DNA of 64,000 bases from Emydura subglobosa (GCA_007922225.1 ML680053.1:4580164-4644163), one strand, 5' to 3'. Numbered from the stretch's first letter, positions 24,170-35,740 are shown. Notes: generated by a model from the letters alone, not told the origin. A program made the numbers and translations.

Positions 24170-24640
24170 GGATCCTCATAGACTTTAAGGCCAGAAAGGA
24201 CCATCGTGATCACCTTTGACCTCCTAAACATTGCAGGCCCCAGAATCTCACCCACCCACTCCTGTAATAGATCCCTGACCTCTGGCATGATTTATTTTAA
24301 AGACTTCCATTTACAGAAAATCCCCCATTCACTAGCAAGTTATTAGCTCATACCAGGAAGTGACCCAGGTCCCATGCTACAGAGGACGACAAAAAACCAA
24401 ATAAACCAGGGTCTCTGCCAATCTGACCTGGGGGGAAACTTTTCTTCCTGGCCCCAAATATGGTGATCAGTTGGACCCTGAGCATGTGGACAAAACCCAC
24501 CAGGCAAACACCCGGGAAAGAAATCACTGCAGTAATTCAGAGACCTCCTTTCTCTGGCTGTTGGAGATAATTTGCTTCTAATAGTTGCAGATGGGCCACA
24601 TGCCATTATAGGCAATCTCATCATACCATCCTGTCCCTCT
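24170..24640 (-). mobile_element. CR1 LINE 3' region
   Basis: The plus strand opens with the reversed CR1 3' end 'catagactttaaggccagaa' and 'aggaccatcgtgatcacctt', then continues through 'caatctgacctggggggaaa' and 'tatggtgatcagttggaccc' to 'ggcaatctcatcataccatc'. This is about 470 bp of 3' UTR of a turtle-type CR1 in minus orientation, moderately diverged. Confidence 0.75.
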
Positions 24641-25949
24641 ACATGCACTGAGTGTGTCAATTTTGTGTCCCAGGGCTCGGCTAGTCATTATATTCTCCAT
24701 GAGAAGAGGCCCAGCCACCTTCCTTGCCAGCATAACCACTCCTCTCTTATTCTAAGGGATGTCCTTTTGGTACCCAAAGTCCTACATCTCATACCTAATT
24801 AACAGAGGCCATTTTCACCATTTGTCTCTGAGCATGCACAGGCACTAATGCTCTGCTGCAAAAATCAGATTCTGACTCGGACTTTTTAAAAACAAGCCTG
24901 GCTCTGGCATTTCCACGCCGTTGTACGTTTTCTTTCCAGCTTCGCTGTTCGCAGTCACTCGTTTGGTCACAGTGGAAAGCTCTGATGCACTCTGTCCAGG
25001 GCAGAAAATTGTGCTGAATTGTTAATCACTGACGTGCGTTGGACCCAAGGACTGAATCTCCTTGAAACCAGTGGGAGTTGAGGGAGCGTTGCAACCCCTT
25101 GGAACGGGCCATTCGTCCTGACTTTGCAAATGAAAAGGCAAATCTGTCCCTTCCCGCACTCCCTGGGGGCTTTATTTAAAGGTTCTTTTTCAAGCCTTTT
25201 CCGCCTTAGCACCTGTGCTGACTGTGGGAGAAGGAGCAACTTTCCTGAAGCCACGTTTTGTGAATGGGATTCTCTATATAGTGGAACTTCAATGAAGAAG
25301 TGGCATTCCCCTTCCCTGTGTGTTGAACGAAGTGTGTAACGAATTGGGCAGAGGGCGTGTGTACCACTGCCCTCTACAGGACTGAATCAGAACAGTTCAA
25401 GTTTGTAGCAGCCTCTGCTCTGTTGTAACAATTCAAGTAGCTGGGAGGCCTGTGCCAATGGTGGAAAAAAGGTGGAGAGAGATGCTTTCTTCTGCCACTG
25501 AACAAGGAACCCTATTGCTTCACAGTACAGCTTCTTCCTCAAACCTTCCCCAGACCTCTTTCTTCCACAGATTTAAAGAAACAGTTCACACATTCTCAAT
25601 CGGGGGTCTGTGCTTTTGGGAGCAGAAAGATCAGAGTTGTATTGCCAGGTGCAAGTGGCCATGGGATACGGCAGAAAGATAATGCTGAAGTTCCTGGATT
25701 TCTCAAAATACCCATCTCTTTAATTTTGTCTATTCAGAAAAGCAGCTTTCTTAATATTATATTATCTGCTTATGAACCAATCCTCTACCATCCTTTAGCA
25801 GGAGAAATCATCCCAGACTGTACTGTACAGTTAGAAAGTGGATAAATAATTAGGAATGCCATTAAATGCAGGCAAGGTATTAAATGCTGGACCATCATAT
25901 ACATTATAAACTGCAGCACACAGGCCTGTGGGCCTGGGGGCCTCTGTTT
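24641..25949. other. Intergenic, no gene recognised
   Basis: Only short chance frames and AT-rich patches. The first 150 bases may continue the CR1 copy in diverged form. Confidence 0.4.
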
Positions 25950-26590
25950 GAAAGCAGTGACTCTGAAAAGTTGGGGTGGAGCATGGTGGACAATCAGTTG
26001 AACGTGAGCTTCCACTGTGATGCTGTGACCAGAAGAACTGGGATGCATAAACAAGGGACTCTTGAGTAGGAGCAGAGAGATTGTTTTACCTCTGTATCTG
26101 GCACTGTGGGACTGTTGCTGGAATACCATGTCCAGTTCTGGTCTCCACGGTTCAGGAAAGACGTTGATGAATTGGAGAAGGTTCAGAAAAGAGCCAGGAG
26201 AATGATTAAAGGATTAGAAAACATGCCTTATCGCAGTTGAGCTCTTGGATCTATCCATTTAGCTTAACAAAGAGAAGATTAAGGCGTGACTTGATTACAA
26301 TCTACAAATATTTAGTAATGGGCTCTTCAATCTAGCAGATAAAGGGTAGATTATATATGGCTGGAAATTGAAGCTAGACAAATTCACATTTTAATGGTGA
26401 GAGTGATTGACTCATGGAAAAATGTATCAAGGGTCATGGAACATTCTGAACACTGGCAATGTTTAAATCAAGATTGGATTTTTTTTTCCCTTAAAGATCT
26501 GCTCTAGGAATTATGTTGGGGAAGTCCTATGGCCTGTGCTATACTAGATGATCACAATGGTTCCTTCTGACCACAGAATGTATGGAAGTC
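25950..26590 (+). mobile_element. CR1 LINE, 3' part of the reverse transcriptase and 3' UTR
   Basis: Translation of about 25965-26010 gives WSMVDNQLNVSFHCDAV, a motif of the CR1 reverse-transcriptase C-terminal region. It is followed by 'ccatgtccagttctggtctc', 'gaggagaatgattaaagg'-like text, 'ttagcttaacaaagagaaga' and the 3' end 'actagatgatcacaatggtt'. Frames are broken by indels and stops, so the copy is inactive. 5'-truncated, as is typical for CR1. Confidence 0.8.
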
Positions 26591-26714
26591 GTCCCCTAAG
26601 CACAGCTTCTGCCTCTCAAGCACCAGTACATCTTGCACACACGTCTTGCACTAATCAGAAGACTTAGTAGCCTCCCATAGGCTGAGATCTCAGCTACTCC
26701 ACGCAAGATTATTA

Positions 26715-26935
26715 CTTCTTTGCGTTATAGAGGTCTCCACTGCAGTCAGGAACCTGCTGTGCTAGGTGCTGTACGTACATATAGGCCCTGCCTTTCCATC
26801 TTAATTACAAAAGGTGGGAAGGGAAGCTGAGGCAAACTGATTTGCCCAAGGTCATGCACTAGGTCAGTGGCAGAGCTAACAGGACCCAGATCTCCTGAGT
26901 CCCAGTCCAGTGCCCTGGAATAATAATCTATTAGA
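26715..26935 (-). repeat. tRNA-derived SINE with tail type B
   Basis: The plus strand reads 'gtgctaggtgctgtacgtac' (reversed tail), then 'atttgcccaaggtcatgcac', 'aggtcagtggcagagctaac' and 'cagatctcctgagtcccagt' (reversed head). About 220 bp. Confidence 0.75.
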
Positions 26936-27734
26936 TTATGATGCTTCTTTACTCCAACAGGCCTCCCCCAGGACCTGGAGTGCTGTCAATGGTACTGGCC
27001 AGCCTCCACCTATCCCTTGTACTCTGTTCATACAACGTCTGCCCCATGCACTTGCGCACTAGGGACTCCCCACGAACATTCCCTGCTTCAGAGCTTCCGC
27101 CAGGAGCCCTAATTTGACCGTTAGCAAAGAAAGGGATCGAGGTCTGAATTTCCTTATAGAAACCAGCTTGACGCAGTGATCTTAAACATCCCAGACCCCT
27201 ACCTCGGCCTGCTAAAGCACAGCCTCTGGCCCCCCCAGGGCGCCATTGTTAGCAGTAGATGTGTCAGGCTGTGCTGCGAATTCTAACCTACATTTCCAAG
27301 AGATCATTAACCTCATTTTCCACCTGGCTTTGAGCTGTCACTTTACTGGAGGTGAAAGTAAACATTCAGAGTGGCTGCGTTTTCCTCCCACCGCCCTTTA
27401 TGATTATGGCTCTGTGCGCGGCAACAGGGATTACCCGGAAATGCTGCCTGCTTAGTGAATGGTGCCCTCTTCTTGCTACCCGGCTTGTGAAGAAGCATTT
27501 CATGCCAAGGGTCTGCTCCAACGGCCACTGGAATCAATGGAAAAACTCGTATTGATTTCAATCGGCTTTGGACAAGACCATAAATAAAGGAGTGGCCCAG
27601 CTGGGCTCAGGGAATTGGCAATGACCCACGACATCAGGCGGAGGTCACTGGTTTGGCTGTGGCCGTGCCGGGTGGTATTTACCAGCTGCTGGCTGTACAT
27701 TGCCCTGGGAGATAGGAGTTGGTGGTCTTGGCCC
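26936..27734. other. Intergenic, no gene recognised
   Basis: A 'cactggaatcaatgg ... attgatttcaatcgg' pair at about 27526-27563 resembles the palindromic repeats seen elsewhere. No exon or other element is supported. Confidence 0.4.
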
Positions 27735-27960
27735 ACAAAGGGAGCAAAAATAAGTCAGTGATTGGGGCTCTGGCCTAGAATGTGAGACCCATGGGTCCAG
27801 TTCCCTGTTCCACCACAGACTTCCTGTGTGACCTTGGGTAAGACCCTTGGCCTCTCTGGGTATTAGCTCGGCTCCTAACACTGCCCTGCTCACAGGGGTG
27901 TTGTGAGGATGTTAAAGGTTGTGAGGTGCTCAGAGAGGGTGGAAACAGGGAGCTGTTACT
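27735..27960 (+). repeat. tRNA-derived CORE/MIR-type SINE
   Basis: Plus orientation: 'gggctctggcctagaatgtg' (tRNA-like head), 'ttcctgtgtgaccttgggta' (CORE), 'gcccttggcctctctgggt'-like text, 'gggtgttgtgaggatgttaa', then the tail 'ttgtgaggtgctcagagagg'. Full-length-like but diverged. Confidence 0.75.
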
Positions 27961-28117
27961 TTGGAGAGCTAGTTCCTGATGGACAAATGTCTACATCACA
28001 AGAGCCATCGCTGCCCTGGGTGAGGGCTTTGTTGTCAGTGCTCGGCAGGAGGCCATGGCTGGGTTGGGCCTCATGACCTGAAATACGCTCCCTCTGAATG
28101 ATGGCTGGTGGTTTTAT

Positions 28118-28272
28118 CTGCATTTCCCAAAGATGGGTGAGCCTCATTACTCCTATTTTACAGAAAGGGAAACTGAGTCACAGAGAGGTGACGTGTCTTG
28201 CCCATAGCGTCTGTGATTCAAAGACAGAGGCGGGCGTAGAACACAGACCACTGGGAACCCAACAACTGGATC
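28118..28272 (-). repeat. CORE/MIR-type SINE fragment
   Basis: The plus strand shows 'ctattttacagaaagggaaa', 'ctgagtcacagagaggtgac' and 'gtgtcttgcccatagcgtct', the reversed CORE of the SINE family. The head is poorly kept. Confidence 0.65.
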
Positions 28273-28839
28273 ATGCTGTCTCTCTTCACATGCTCCTTCC
28301 AGGTCAGAGATGAGGCACAACAGATCAGGGACACTGACGCATCTGATAGCCAGGCTGTGTCTGTGCTGCAGATTAAACCAAGAGTTCGTGCACAGGGCTG
28401 TGAATCCAAAACCTTCCTGGAGCCTTCCATTCACCATGAGATTTGCATACAGCGTGGCAGGAAGGTAAGATTGTAGATTAACAGGCAGGTTTCTAGCTGG
28501 GAGCTGCTGAATATAACAGGAACGCAGAGTCTCTTGTATGTGTGAGGCTGCTGATTTTCTTTTAATGCAGCTGCCAGCGTTGCTTTGTTCCCAGCTGGCT
28601 TATGGGACACCTGAGGAGAGAAGAATCATTGATTTCTGCATAACGATATAGGCCTTCTCCAAGCACACGTGAGAGTCAGGCGGGCCTTTTGGCCAGACGC
28701 TACCCTTGGGATTCAGAAGCTGGTTCCCTCCAACAATTCGCAGAGGGGGTAACTAGAGGGTCACACATTTGGTTAGTGGGAAATGGCTGTACTATATTTA
28801 TGAACTATCTGTATGGCTCTACCTAATCGCTTTGGTATT
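28273..28839. other. Intergenic, no gene recognised
   Basis: No repeat or gene signal could be supported here. Confidence 0.4.
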
Positions 28840-28846
28840 GCTACCC

Positions 28847-29500
28847 TGTGGGTGCAGAAGGGTTAAAATGCAGCTCCTGCGGGCAAAGCAGGAGACAGGT
28901 GGTGTTTTGTCACATAGCTGTCTGGGGTGATGTGAAGGGGCCGTTAAGGACTGGCTGGAACCAGCCCGTCTCAGTGGAAGACCCCATAGAGACAATGGAA
29001 ATCCCAACCATTGAACAATTGATGCTATAAACGGGGGCAGGGGAGCTCCCAGCAGGCAGGAGCTGTGAACTCAGCATGCAGCAGCAGGAGGACAATGAGT
29101 GGAGGTGAGAGGAGGCATAGATAAAAACTGGTCTCGGACTCTGGTCTCTTACCCGAGAGAAGAAAGAAGGAACAGAGACAGAGAAAGAAAGCAAAAGGTT
29201 CCTACAGCACCATGGCATTGGCCAGTCTGAACGGCCCTAACCTTCTCTGGGCAAACCAAAGGAGTCCCAGCTCCCTGCTGCTGGGTTCAAGCTGACTAAT
29301 AAACCCTGCTCTGTCTGGTCTGAAAGGGCTGCAGGGAGTTGCTGCAGATACTTGCTGCCATGCATTGATCCCCGACGGCAGTAAAAGTCTCCAAACAGAA
29401 ATCTGTCTCAGTGGGACTCACTGGGCAGAACTCCCGGGGAGAAACAGGGGTGCTGGACCCACATCACAGTCTTGGAGGTGTCGAGGCAGGGTGGCTACCC
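28847..29500 (+). mobile_element. Possible solo LTR (endogenous retrovirus-like)
   Basis: The layout suggests a long terminal repeat: a TG start (tgtgggtgcagaaggg), a TATA-like agataaaaac at 29119-29128 and AATAAA at 29298-29303, about 180 bases later, followed by GT-rich text (ctgctctgtctggtctg). The end may be near 'cacatcaca' at 29467. No matching target duplication or internal retroviral gene is seen. Treat as tentative. Confidence 0.4.
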
Positions 29501-29564
29501 CCTTGAGCAGGCTGGGGCCGCTCAGGAGTCTGTCTGGCACATTGAAGGGGACTGCTTAAAGCAG

Positions 29565-30053
29565 GCGGACCAACGGGGGGGCGGGAAGGGGCCATGGCCC
29601 CCGGGCGCCGGCCGGGGGGAAAGAAAGCACCGGCCAGGCCCGTCAGATGAGAGACGCGCAGATGTTGGGGGGCACAGGAGGCTTGAGGGGCGGCTGGACA
29701 GAGCCCAGGGGCAGGCAGGGGGGCGAGGAGCTGTGGGTGACCAGGAGGAAGAACGCCCCTCTCCCCCCGCTACTCCCTAGCCGGGGGCGGGTGAGGCCAC
29801 CCTGCCCGGCAGGGGGATCCAGCGTCGGATCTGACGGGGCTGCAGGGCTGGGCTGCAGCGGGAGAGGCGGGCGCCGTGCGGCAGGTAAGTGCAAGGGAGG
29901 GATGGTGGTGGAACCTGGCCAGAGCTGGGAGAGCCACCGCCATGAGCGCCAGAAAGTCGCCAGGGCTCAGGAGGAGGAAAGGGCCCCGCCACGCCCCCTG
30001 AATGTTTCTCCACACCCCCAGGGGGGGCATGCCCCACAATTTGGGGGCCTCTG
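29565..30053 (-). mobile_element. GC-rich, truncated hAT-like element
   Basis: The right edge ends 'aatttgggggcctctg' at 30053; reversed, this is CAGAGGCCCCCAAATT, close to hAT termini of the CAG.GG.CCCAAA type. The 490-bp body is very GC- and CpG-rich, as in similar reptile hAT families. The opposite terminus is not found, so it is truncated. A CpG-island promoter is the alternative reading, which I consider less likely. The ggcaggtaagtgc at about 29880 resembles a splice donor but probably by chance. Confidence 0.45.
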
Positions 30054-30069
30054 ACCTAAGGGTATTTTT

Positions 30070-30165
30070 ACATCCACCTGCCCTTAGAAATGTGCAACTT
30101 GCCCCAGGTCACACAGGAAGCCACTGGTGAGTCCGTCCAGTCCAAACCTCTTGGCTTCAGGATGG
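30070..30165 (-). repeat. CORE/MIR-type SINE fragment
   Basis: The plus strand keeps 'caacttgccccaggtcacac' and 'aggaagccactggtgagtcc', a short reversed CORE fragment of the SINE family. Confidence 0.55.
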
Positions 30166-31296
30166 TCCCAGCTAGGGATGGTTCTGGTTAAATGACGTAA
30201 GCCAAGCGGCGAGGGCCCCCTCACTTAGGAGACTATCTCGTAGCCTGATTAGACTTCACTCGTCAAACATTTTTCCCATTCAGCACAATTGTCCGTTGCT
30301 CAGCGCTGCTTCTGCATTGACACAAACAGGAAAGGAGGGTCATTCTCTGCAAACCTCTTCCCCTTTGGAGCGCTGTAAACACCCCGTGACTCGGCGGGGG
30401 TTGTGCTGCTCTTGGAAGGAGATGTGCAGGGCCTGGCTGCTTTCTCTTCCCTTATCTCTGGAGGAGACTTTTCTCCTCCCAGTGATCTAAGTATGGTCTC
30501 CCGTACAGCTGCGGCAAAGCCGTGGCAACTCTCTCTTCAGTTAGGCCTTCTTTGCATGGAGCATGTACCTCTGTTCCAGGCATCAGGGGCCAGCTACTGG
30601 TATGGTTGCATCCGGTGCAACCACTACAGCAGACAGGCAAAGCCATTGGCACTGGGGCAGCTTAACCCTGCTTGAAATTGTAGTAAGCTACGTGGGAGCA
30701 AATCAGTACTTACAGAGGTGTACCCTGACTCTATTAAGGGGACAGTGGCTGACTGCTGAAGACTAAAATGAGGACGAAGCTTTGAACTCAAGTTGAACCC
30801 AGCCCAAACCGCCAGGATCCAAATGCCCACAAATCTTGGGGGGATGCCTGAAATCTGAACCCAGCTCCTACAGGAGGACATGTAGAATCGAGACATGAGT
30901 TTTGCACCTGGTCCCCCCTCTTCTTTGCAACCGACTCAGTCCAAGACCCCATGGCCCAGACACGTCCCTGCAGATCTAAAGGATGTTTGAGGGCCGGCTC
31001 CCAGTGCTGGGGACTTGAGCTCTGGTTCTGCAGTTGGTGGCTACTGGCACTGGTTCAGTAAATGCAGACACACGGCTGCATGTATCTCGTGCACAGGGGT
31101 TCGGGTGGGGTGAAGTGATGTGCAGCTGCTGCATAGACAAGAAAGAGGGGCGCACACTGGCACCAACCCAACCCCACACAGCAGCAGTCCCTCTCCCCTT
31201 CCCCACAGCCTGAATCATGGGTCAGCCACCGCCTAGAGATGAGTCACACACACAAACACACGTACGCTGCTCCCAGCAACAGGCTCACACAGTGTA
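30166..31296. other. Intergenic, no gene recognised
   Basis: Only chance frames. A short CA-rich run lies at 31243-31262. Confidence 0.4.
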
Positions 31297-31390
31297 TAGA
31301 ATCAGAGAAGATGGGGGATGGAAGGGACCTCAGGAGGTCATCTAGTCCAACCCCCAGCTCAAAGCAGGACCCACCCCGACTAAATCAGTA
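31297..31390 (-). mobile_element. CR1 LINE 3' end
   Basis: The plus strand reads 'tagaatcagagaagatgggg', then 'gatggaagggacctcaggag' and 'gtcatctagtccaaccccca', the classic reversed 3' end of a CR1 copy, truncated after about 90 bp. Confidence 0.8.
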
Positions 31391-32394
31391 ATACTTGCAT
31401 GACTAGAGACCAAGGCCTGAGTCCCCCGGGACTGGCATCATCATTTACATCTGTGTAATGCGGGAGTAAATTGCTACCATTCTGCTGGGGTGCAAGGCAG
31501 AGGAGAGCCAGGCCTGGGCATGTAACCTCAGGGGGCGTCAATGCCTGCTGGAACAGGGAGTTGGAGACGCAGATGTCAGGCGAGGCGAGCATACACCAGC
31601 AACACCAGCGCATACAGTGTCTCATTTATTGTGACAACAACCTCCAGCAGGAAACCAAGGCCCAGAGAGGCGGCGGGTGGACTGAAAATTGCTGCAATCT
31701 GTGGCGCTTTGGTGGCCTCTTCGCTCCCGGGATTAGCCCCCTTCGTTAGCAGGCTCTTCAGACAGGCAAGAACTGAAGGGGCCACGGAGGCTCAAACCCC
31801 CACTTACCCCTAGAAGTGATCAGGGCTGAGGCGTTCTGAGGGGGCACGGTGGGGGTGGGGCAGTGGGGTGGGTAGAAGCTTGACCTGCTGTTCTCCATAT
31901 AACCTGTGGAGACACAGAAGCCCTTGGTTTTTAGGGTTGGCACCTTTCCCCAGCACCACATTTCCACACACGCAAAGGAGATGCAGAGCGTGTTACCTAC
32001 CCTTGCTCCCTGACCCCACGGACCTGCCTCTGGGGCCCAGTCTCACACACACACGCAGAGCTACGCTAACGTGGTCATGGGTCAAGGATCATGCTCCCAA
32101 GGTAGGCAGAGACAGGAACAGGCAGGTCCCCTTCGGCAGCCTCACAAAAGATATTTGATGCTGGGATTTTCCTGGTCTCCCAAGCACTCAGCACCAGCTG
32201 CTGTTCGAGGGTTGGAGAGATCCCAGGGGAACTCAGGGCAGCCAATTACAAACAGAAAAGGAAGAGGTCGCCTAATTGTTTTTTCCCCGGATAGTTAACA
32301 AGGGGAAACCCATTGGAATCTATTTTAGTTCTCACGACCCATCCATCTCCTGAGTAATCTTCCGTTTCTCTCAATGGAAGGGCTCCTGTTGCAG
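31391..32394. other. Intergenic, no gene recognised
   Basis: A weak reversed CORE-SINE trace may lie near 31618-31680 (gaaaccaaggcccagagagg). Otherwise nothing is supported. Confidence 0.4.
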
Positions 32395-32400
32395 CTCAGT

Positions 32401-32668
32401 GTGTGTCCACACTGCAGCAGGGGCACGCAGACACGCTGGCTCTACGCCATCCAGCATGCTAAAAGTAGCCACGTAGCCGAGGGTGGCATGGACAGTGGCT
32501 TGGGCTAGCTGCCCAGCTTTGTACCAAAGGGAGTCCAGGTGGGTTTGTGTTCCAGCAAGCAGCCTGAGGTGCTGCCCCTGCTACCCCTGTCTACTCCTCG
32601 ATCGTTAGCAGCTGGCTTGAGCAGAGCTAGTGCATGTCTGGCTTCCAGCGCCAGTGTAGACGTAACCT
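32401..32668. mobile_element. MITE-like element with GTCTACAC-type ends
   Basis: The left end gtgtgtccacactgcag and the reversed right end ggttacgtctacactggc share a diverged inverted terminus containing t(c)tacactg. Non-coding, about 268 bp. Probably related to the element at 1803. Confidence 0.45.
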
Positions 32669-33037
32669 CTGTGTGGTTCCATAGGGAGCAGCAGACCTAA
32701 TCCGCTGTCGGTAGAATGGTTCTTGGTTAACAGCTTCACTCTTCATCCTCGATAGGGTGTGGTGGATGTAGGGGGAAATGATCAGTAATGTCCCCTGACA
32801 ATCATATAAAAGCACTGCACCAAATTAATCTACAGGCCTTCCAGGGAGTAGAGATGGAACTCCCCCCTCCCCCTTCCCATTCCAAGCAGCAATAAACGAA
32901 GGACCTGATCCTGATCTTACCAGCACTCGCCCATTGAATTCAGTGGTAACAAGGGCGGTTCCCAGAATATTGTAGGTCGTTAATTATAATAAAAGCTAGG
33001 CAGACCTTGAAACCGAGTGAAAAACGCCGCCTGACTA

Positions 33038-33156
33038 GGGTGACCAGATGTCCCGATTTTATAGGGACGATCCCGACATTTGGGGCTTTTTCTTATATAG
33101 CCGCCTATTACTGCCCAACCTCGTCCCGATTTTTCCCACTTGCTATCTGGTCACTT
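33038..33156. mobile_element. Tc1/mariner-like MITE, copy 2
   Basis: Begins gggtgaccagatgtcccgat after a TA at 33036-33037, and ends 'ttgctatctggtcac', inverted to the start. The interior matches the copy at 14848 (for example 'cttatata' and 'ttactgccc'). The right end has decayed (tcactttcc), so the second TA is lost. Confidence 0.7.
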
Positions 33157-34645
33157 TCCGCCTGCCTCAGGCTGTGCAGTGAAATCCACAGTCCCTGCCT
33201 CATGCAGGCCAGTATTTAGGGAGACCCCATGAGGCAGAATCTGCCCTGAATTACCCCCCTGGATAATCCTTTTAACTTCGTTGTGGCTGCCTGGGATGTA
33301 AATCAGAGAGGAATTTGGCCCTATTTGTTGGTAGTGAGCAACCCAGGTTAGACACAGCCAGGGAACTAGAGAGAGCGACAGGCTCTTGTCTGCAGCCAGC
33401 AGCCTGGCTAGAAACTCCCCTTCATGTTCTTTACAAGTGAGCGTCAAACTGCTCCAGGCAGAAAAGTGCTTCTCAATCTGTGGAAGGGCGGGCAGGCAGC
33501 CAGCGTCCCAGCACCCTGGGAACCATTGGCAACACACCCTGGACATCCTCCTGGGCAGAGAGAGACCCACCCGAAAGGCTGGAGAGAACAAATGGAGGAG
33601 AAAGCAGGAAAAAGATGGCAAAAAAAGAAAAGAAAAAGAGCGAGAGAAAGAGAGAGATGGAGAGGAGTGTGGGCATGCGGACAGTGAAATGAAAGGATGG
33701 CAGCCACTGGGCCAAGCCCAAGATGACCAGGGGAGGGCCAGCTCGGGCCAGAAGAGTTCCCCCAGCTACTAATCCATTCCAGAAAAGGGTGTGACCCACT
33801 GAGATGGAAACCCACGGCCCCATGCTCTCCCTGTAGCTGCAGCGTGAGGACAAAGCCGATCGCTGACACCCCGGTGAACCCCGTCAGCAAGCCCTGTCTC
33901 TGCCCTGCAGGTTGGTTTTTAACATATTCCTTCACGCCCGCTACTATGCAAACCAGGCCCAGCGCCCAGGCTGCTGGCAAGTTCCCAGGCACCCTTTGAG
34001 GTGGAAGCCGGGGGTTTGGAAATGCCAAGGGCCCCGTTTCTACTCCCAGCCCCATGCACGTGCTGCCAGCTGGTGAGCACGGCGCCCGTGTGGCCACAGG
34101 TTGCTGGGCTGCGGCAGCGTCTCTAGTCACCCATTTCCTCGGCTCCCGAGTTGGTAACACACTCAGCCCATTGAAGCTGCTGGAGTTACAGCAGGGAAAT
34201 ATATGGCCCAACGCACACATCGTAGGTGACGGCAAAGGCACTGAGCCCTGCCGATGGCCACTGACGCGCTCATCCGGCTCGTCCTCTCTCTCATCACTGC
34301 CTCCTGTTTGTTCTTGGCTCAACTGTGGGCCTAGTCCTGCAAAGCGTGACGTGACTAGGCCCATGGAGCCAGCCTGTGAATGACTCTTTACAGCTCGGGC
34401 CTTATAATCTCCTCAGTGCTGGGAATCCATCTGGGTCTGGCTTGGAAGGGGCCCTGCACAGCTATGGGGTGTGCGGAAGAATAGGCTAGTAACTGGCTCC
34501 AGCCTGCCCAGCGAGTCGCTGTCAGTGCTGGAACTAGAGCCCACGTTTCGCTGGCGCTCTGCCCTGTAGTTAGCCCCCGGGGACACAAGCCTCCGTTTTT
34601 GTTCAAACTTCTTCTGAATCACTGAGCTGTTGGAGGTTTATGCAT
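33157..34645. other. Non-coding stretch with a purine-rich tract
   Basis: A strongly purine-rich run (aaaagaaaaagagcgagaga type) lies at about 33597-33668. A 306-codon open frame on the minus strand (33444-34364) crosses this region; its only protein-like part is a hydrophobic stretch near 33860-33985. I find no known family, no good splice sites and no conservation evidence, so I do not call a gene. Confidence 0.4.
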
Positions 34646-34649
34646 ATCA

Positions 34650-34680
34650 TTATTGTTATTATTATTATTATTATTAATAA
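34650..34680 (+). repeat. (ATT)n microsatellite
   Basis: Nine or so ATT units (attattattatt...). The run adjoins the reversed SINE tail that follows and probably grew from the A-rich 3' end of that SINE. Confidence 0.85.
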
Positions 34681-34800
34681 CGTGTTTTGTGGAGCCCCCG
34701 CCATGGACCAGGACCTCATTGTGCTAGAACAAATAGATGGTCCCTGCCCCACGGAGCTTACAGTCTTAAAACAAGAGGCAGTGGGTAGAGACAACCAGCC
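34681..34800 (-). repeat. SINE 3' tail, type B
   Basis: The plus strand reads 'ggacctcattgtgctagaac', then 'gatggtccctgccccacgga' and 'gcttacagtcttaaaac', the reversed tail of the 63725-type SINE. The head is absent. Confidence 0.7.
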
Positions 34801-34834
34801 CAACGGGGGAGCACAAGGACACTGGGCGATGATG

Positions 34835-34985
34835 CTAGCCAGCGTGATAGGCGGGGGATGTTCTGGGATGTTTTTCTGAGAGTTTTTCTAATGCTTTGGG
34901 GGAGGCTCTATGGCCCCCCCCCCAAACTAGATGATCACAGGGGTCCCTTCTGGCCTTGGAACCTGTGACTCTATGGTTTCAGCAC
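34835..34985 (+). mobile_element. CR1 LINE 3' end
   Basis: Ends with 'aactagatgatcacaggggt' followed by 'cccttctggccttggaacct' and 'gtgactctatgg', the 3' terminus of an older CR1 subfamily in plus orientation. Truncated at the 5' side. Confidence 0.75.
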
Positions 34986-35024
34986 ACCAACAGCCTAACC
35001 ATTGTCAAGTTTTTTTGTAGGCCC

Positions 35025-35560
35025 CAGAACAAAGGAGCATTTGAAGGGGGGATTTGAAGGAGGAGAAGGAGGTCGTTTTGCGGATGTTTCTGGGGAGCCG
35101 CTCCCCCGTGTGAGGGGCAGCATGGGAGAAAGCAAGAGCATTTTACATCGTTTGAAAATATAACAGGCTGATGGAGGCTGGGCTCAATGGCAGAGCGGAG
35201 GCAGGAGTCAACCTTTCAGTATTGAATGAGTGACGATAGAGAAGGAGGGAAAGGCCTTGAAATTGAAGACAAGGAGTTTGTGCCATGGACTGGACAAAGA
35301 GGAACCCGTGGAGGCAGGCAAAGAGAGGGGTGACATGGTCATAGTGCCGGGTTAGGAAAAGGTCCTTGGCAGCAGCTTTCCGAATGGATGTGAGCAGGGG
35401 AAGATGGTATTTGTCAAGGGCAGAGAGAAGGATGTTGCGGTCATGGAGATGTGAGCGGATGCGCGCCTTAGAGACGTTACGCAGGACGAATCGGCAAGAT
35501 TTCGACAGAGCCTGGCTGTGAAGGCCCAGAGAGCGAGAGGGCTGAGTGAAAACTGACACT
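35025..35560 (-). mobile_element. L2/CR1-clade LINE fragment (reverse transcriptase C-terminus)
   Basis: The minus-strand frame 35143-35559 (138 codons) contains SIRKAAAKDLFLTRHYDHVT and PLFACLHGFLF, matching the end of L2/CR1/Rex-type LINE proteins (…AAAR…HVTPLL..LHWLPV). The plus strand also shows 'ggatgttgcggtcatggaga', typical of reversed LINE2-like 3' DNA. No start, catalytic motif or upstream part remains. A relic without function. The clade assignment within this group is uncertain. Confidence 0.65.
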
Positions 35561-35574
35561 CAAGTTACCTGAGT

Positions 35575-35740
35575 TACCATCACCTGACAGTCACTAAGGT
35601 GCTATATCATTGCAAGGCGCCGCTGAGACAGGAGATGGTATTCCTTTGTCACAGCCGGAGGACTGAAGCACAGGGTGGATCGAGTGACTTGCCAAAGATC
35701 ACCCAAGAAGCCTGAATCCTGGTCCAGTGCTTCACCTGCA
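35575..35740 (-). repeat. CORE/MIR-type SINE, diverged
   Basis: Reversed CORE remnants: 'gactgaagcacagggtggat', 'cgagtgacttgccaaagatc' and 'acccaagaagcctgaatcct'. The head near 35735 is partly kept (ggtccagtgcttcacc). Confidence 0.55.

Noticed and set aside
33444..34364. 306-codon open frame on the minus strand with a hydrophobic, membrane-like stretch
   Set aside because: No recognisable family, poor splice contexts, low-complexity ends (the purine-rich tract read in reverse), and GC-rich DNA that favours long chance frames. Cross-species conservation would be needed to reopen it.
34650..34680. Regular short repeats considered as an array
   Set aside because: A simple (ATT)n microsatellite. 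No CRISPR-like spaced repeats occur, and none are expected in a vertebrate nuclear genome.
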